NCBI RefSeq assembly: GCF_013114825.1
Contig: NZ_JAAVLX010000001.1
Coordinates: 715,132 to 779,131, forward strand
DNA: 64,000 bases
Source: Bradyrhizobium australiense
GTDB lineage: Bacteria; Pseudomonadota; Alphaproteobacteria; Rhizobiales; Xanthobacteraceae
Direction of reading: 5' to 3'
Position 1 is the first letter of the stretch, and the number at the start of each line of letters is the position of its first letter. The position numbers and the translations under genes are program-made. A model generated the notes under the pieces. It was given only the letters and a program-made list of their open reading frames with translations. It did no database searches and was not told the DNA's origin. Below, piece after piece: positions 62,932 through 64,000 of the stretch.

Positions 62932-63619
62932 AGTCACCACTGCCTATCAGGGCCTGGTCGCGATCTCGGCGGTCTCGATCGAGGTGGCAAAGGGCGAGAT
63001 CGTCTGCGTCGCCGGTGCCAACGGCGCCGGCAAGTCGACGCTTTTGAAATCGATCGCCGGCGCGGAGCGTCCGCGCTCGGGCACCGTGACGTTCGACGAT
63101 GCCCGCATCGACGGCATGGCGCAGCACGTCATCACCTCGCGCGGCATCGCCTATGTGCCGGAAAACCGCCGGCTGTTTCCGCGCCTGTCGGTGCGCGACA
63201 ATCTGCGGCTCGGCAGCTATCTCTATCGCGGCGAGGCGAACCGCGAGGCGCCGCTCGATCTCGTGTTCAAACTATTTCCCCGCCTGCAGGAGCGGTTGGA
63301 GCAGCGAGCCGAAACGCTCTCCGGCGGCGAGCAGCAGATGCTGGCGATCGGCCGCGCGCTGATGACGCGGCCAAGGCTGTTGATGCTCGATGAGCCGTCG
63401 CAGGGCATCATGCCAAAACTGGTCGATGAAATCTTCCAGGCCGTGAAGCGCATCCGCGATGCCGGGATGACCGTGCTGATCGTCGAGCAGCGCATGTCCG
63501 AATGCCTCGAAATCGCTGACCGCGCCTACATCCTGCAAACCGGCCGCGTCCTGATGCAGGGCAGCGCCGCGGAGATCAGCGTCAATCCGGATGTAAGAAA
63601 GGCGTACTTGGGATTGTGA
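62915..63619 (+). CDS. livF: branched-chain-type ABC importer ATPase LivF
   Basis: This 234-residue ATPase has Walker A GANGAGKST, signature LSGGEQQMLAIGRAL, Walker B LLMLDEPSQGI and EQRMS. The segment AYVPENRRLFPRLSVRDNL is typical of LivF. It is the last gene of the importer operon. Confidence 0.94.
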   Translation: MLSVHEVTTAYQGLVAISAVSIEVAKGEIVCVAGANGAGKSTLLKSIAGAERPRSGTVTFDDARIDGMAQHVITSRGIAYVPENRRLFPRLSVRDNLRLGSYLYRGEANREAPLDLVFKLFPRLQERLEQRAETLSGGEQQMLAIGRALMTRPRLLMLDEPSQGIMPKLVDEIFQAVKRIRDAGMTVLIVEQRMSECLEIADRAYILQTGRVLMQGSAAEISVNPDVRKAYLGL

Positions 63620-63632
63620 CGGCCGTGTCCCG

Positions 63633-63665
63633 GCTGCGGTGCGGCGCGTAGCGCTGCGCCGCAGC
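63633..63665 (+). terminator. stem-loop after livF
   Basis: A 15-bp arm starting GCTGCGGTGCGG (63633-63647) pairs with 63651-63665 around a GTA loop, with two G-U wobbles. It lies 14 bp after livF. No T tract, so termination efficiency is uncertain. Confidence 0.6.
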
Positions 63666-63789
63666 GCCTGCCACTCGGGCAAATCGGCGGATTAAGCTTC
63701 GCTAGTCGTACTGAGTCAGACGGTCGCAGTCATTGAGGCTGAGAATCAAGTAATTGTGGAGATTCAATATTTGGCGCGCGGAGGGCCAG

Positions 63790-64000
63790 ATGAATCTCGA
63801 TCAGGGTGGAGATAGCGAAGCGCGGTTTGCGGAGTATGTAGCCGGACTTGGAAGCGTGATCGGTCACGTGGAGCGGACGAGACCGCTGCGCGACTATTGC
63901 ATGGGTCTGATGCTGCCCGGGGAACGCAAAAGCGTTGAGCCGATGGCGGCGCGGACGGCTCCAGCGCGCACGGCGGCACAACACCAGTCGCTGCTGCACT
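63790..64000 (+). mobile_element. IS701-type transposase, N-terminal part, cut by the right edge
   Basis: ATG 63790 opens a frame that stays open to the edge (70 codons). It encodes MNLDQGGDSEARFAEYVAG, then RPLRDYCMGLMLPGERKSVE and PMAARTAPARTAAQHQSLLH. The DYCxGLMLPGERKSVEPMAAR run is characteristic of IS701-family DDE transposases. About 170 bp of non-coding sequence between livF and this start would hold the left end of the insertion; I could not fix the terminal repeat without the other end. Confidence 0.88.

Overview
The window looks like chromosomal DNA of a Bradyrhizobium-type alphaproteobacterium (Bradyrhizobium or a near relative). I infer this from the high GC content, the dense ABC-transporter and aromatic/lipid gene content, the short class III PHA synthase with phasin, and many small inverted-repeat elements of the kind common between genes in bradyrhizobia. 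The species call is inference. I saw no rRNA, tRNA, CRISPR array, phage or plasmid functions. The only transposase is cut by the right edge.

Layout. 1-7.0 kb: the start of a minus-strand gene cut at the left edge, a MITE-like repeat, a cytochrome P450, and a divergent TetR-MFP-RND efflux operon with a clear operator-like dyad. 7.1-7.8 kb: a RidA-like protein. 7.95-22.1 kb, all minus strand: a 12-gene array in which two complete peptide-type ABC importers flank a gamma-glutamyltransferase and a DUF1028 protein. 22.3-35.5 kb, mostly plus strand: a DadA-like oxidase, a DUF6489 protein, an alpha/beta hydrolase, a wax ester synthase/DGAT, an epoxide-hydrolase-like protein, a self-sufficient CYP102-type P450-reductase fusion, a spermidine-synthase-like protein, then a PHA module (short PhaE-like, class III PhaC, GNAT, phasin). 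35.7-38.0 kb: DUF445 and a second alpha/beta hydrolase. 38.2-46.0 kb: phenylacetate catabolism (paaX, paaABCDE, paaI, paaK) and a quinone-oxidoreductase-like MDR protein. 46.2-50.7 kb: YeeE/YedE transporter, hydrolase-OsmC fusion, sulfite-oxidase-like molybdoenzyme, KgtP-like transporter. 50.9-54.6 kb: amidase, an SDR with a degenerate active site, tartrate-type dehydrogenase. 54.7-63.6 kb: a divergon with LysR, M20 amidohydrolase and 2-hydroxyacid dehydrogenase on one side, and a DUF1445 hydro-lyase/D-glutamate-cyclase-like protein plus a five-gene branched-chain-type ABC importer on the other. 63.8 kb to the end: the N-terminus of an IS701-type transposase.

How the parts may work together. 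The 12-gene array reads as uptake and cleavage of gamma-glutamyl peptides. The LysR divergon reads as uptake and breakdown of an N-carbamoyl/ureido or cyclised amino acid. The paa genes feed phenylacetyl-CoA toward central metabolism (the lower-pathway genes are not here), and the PHA and WS/DGAT genes store surplus carbon. In all three ABC operons the main gap just after the substrate-binding-protein gene contains a strong hairpin or inverted repeat, which suggests a shared way of setting binding-protein to permease stoichiometry.
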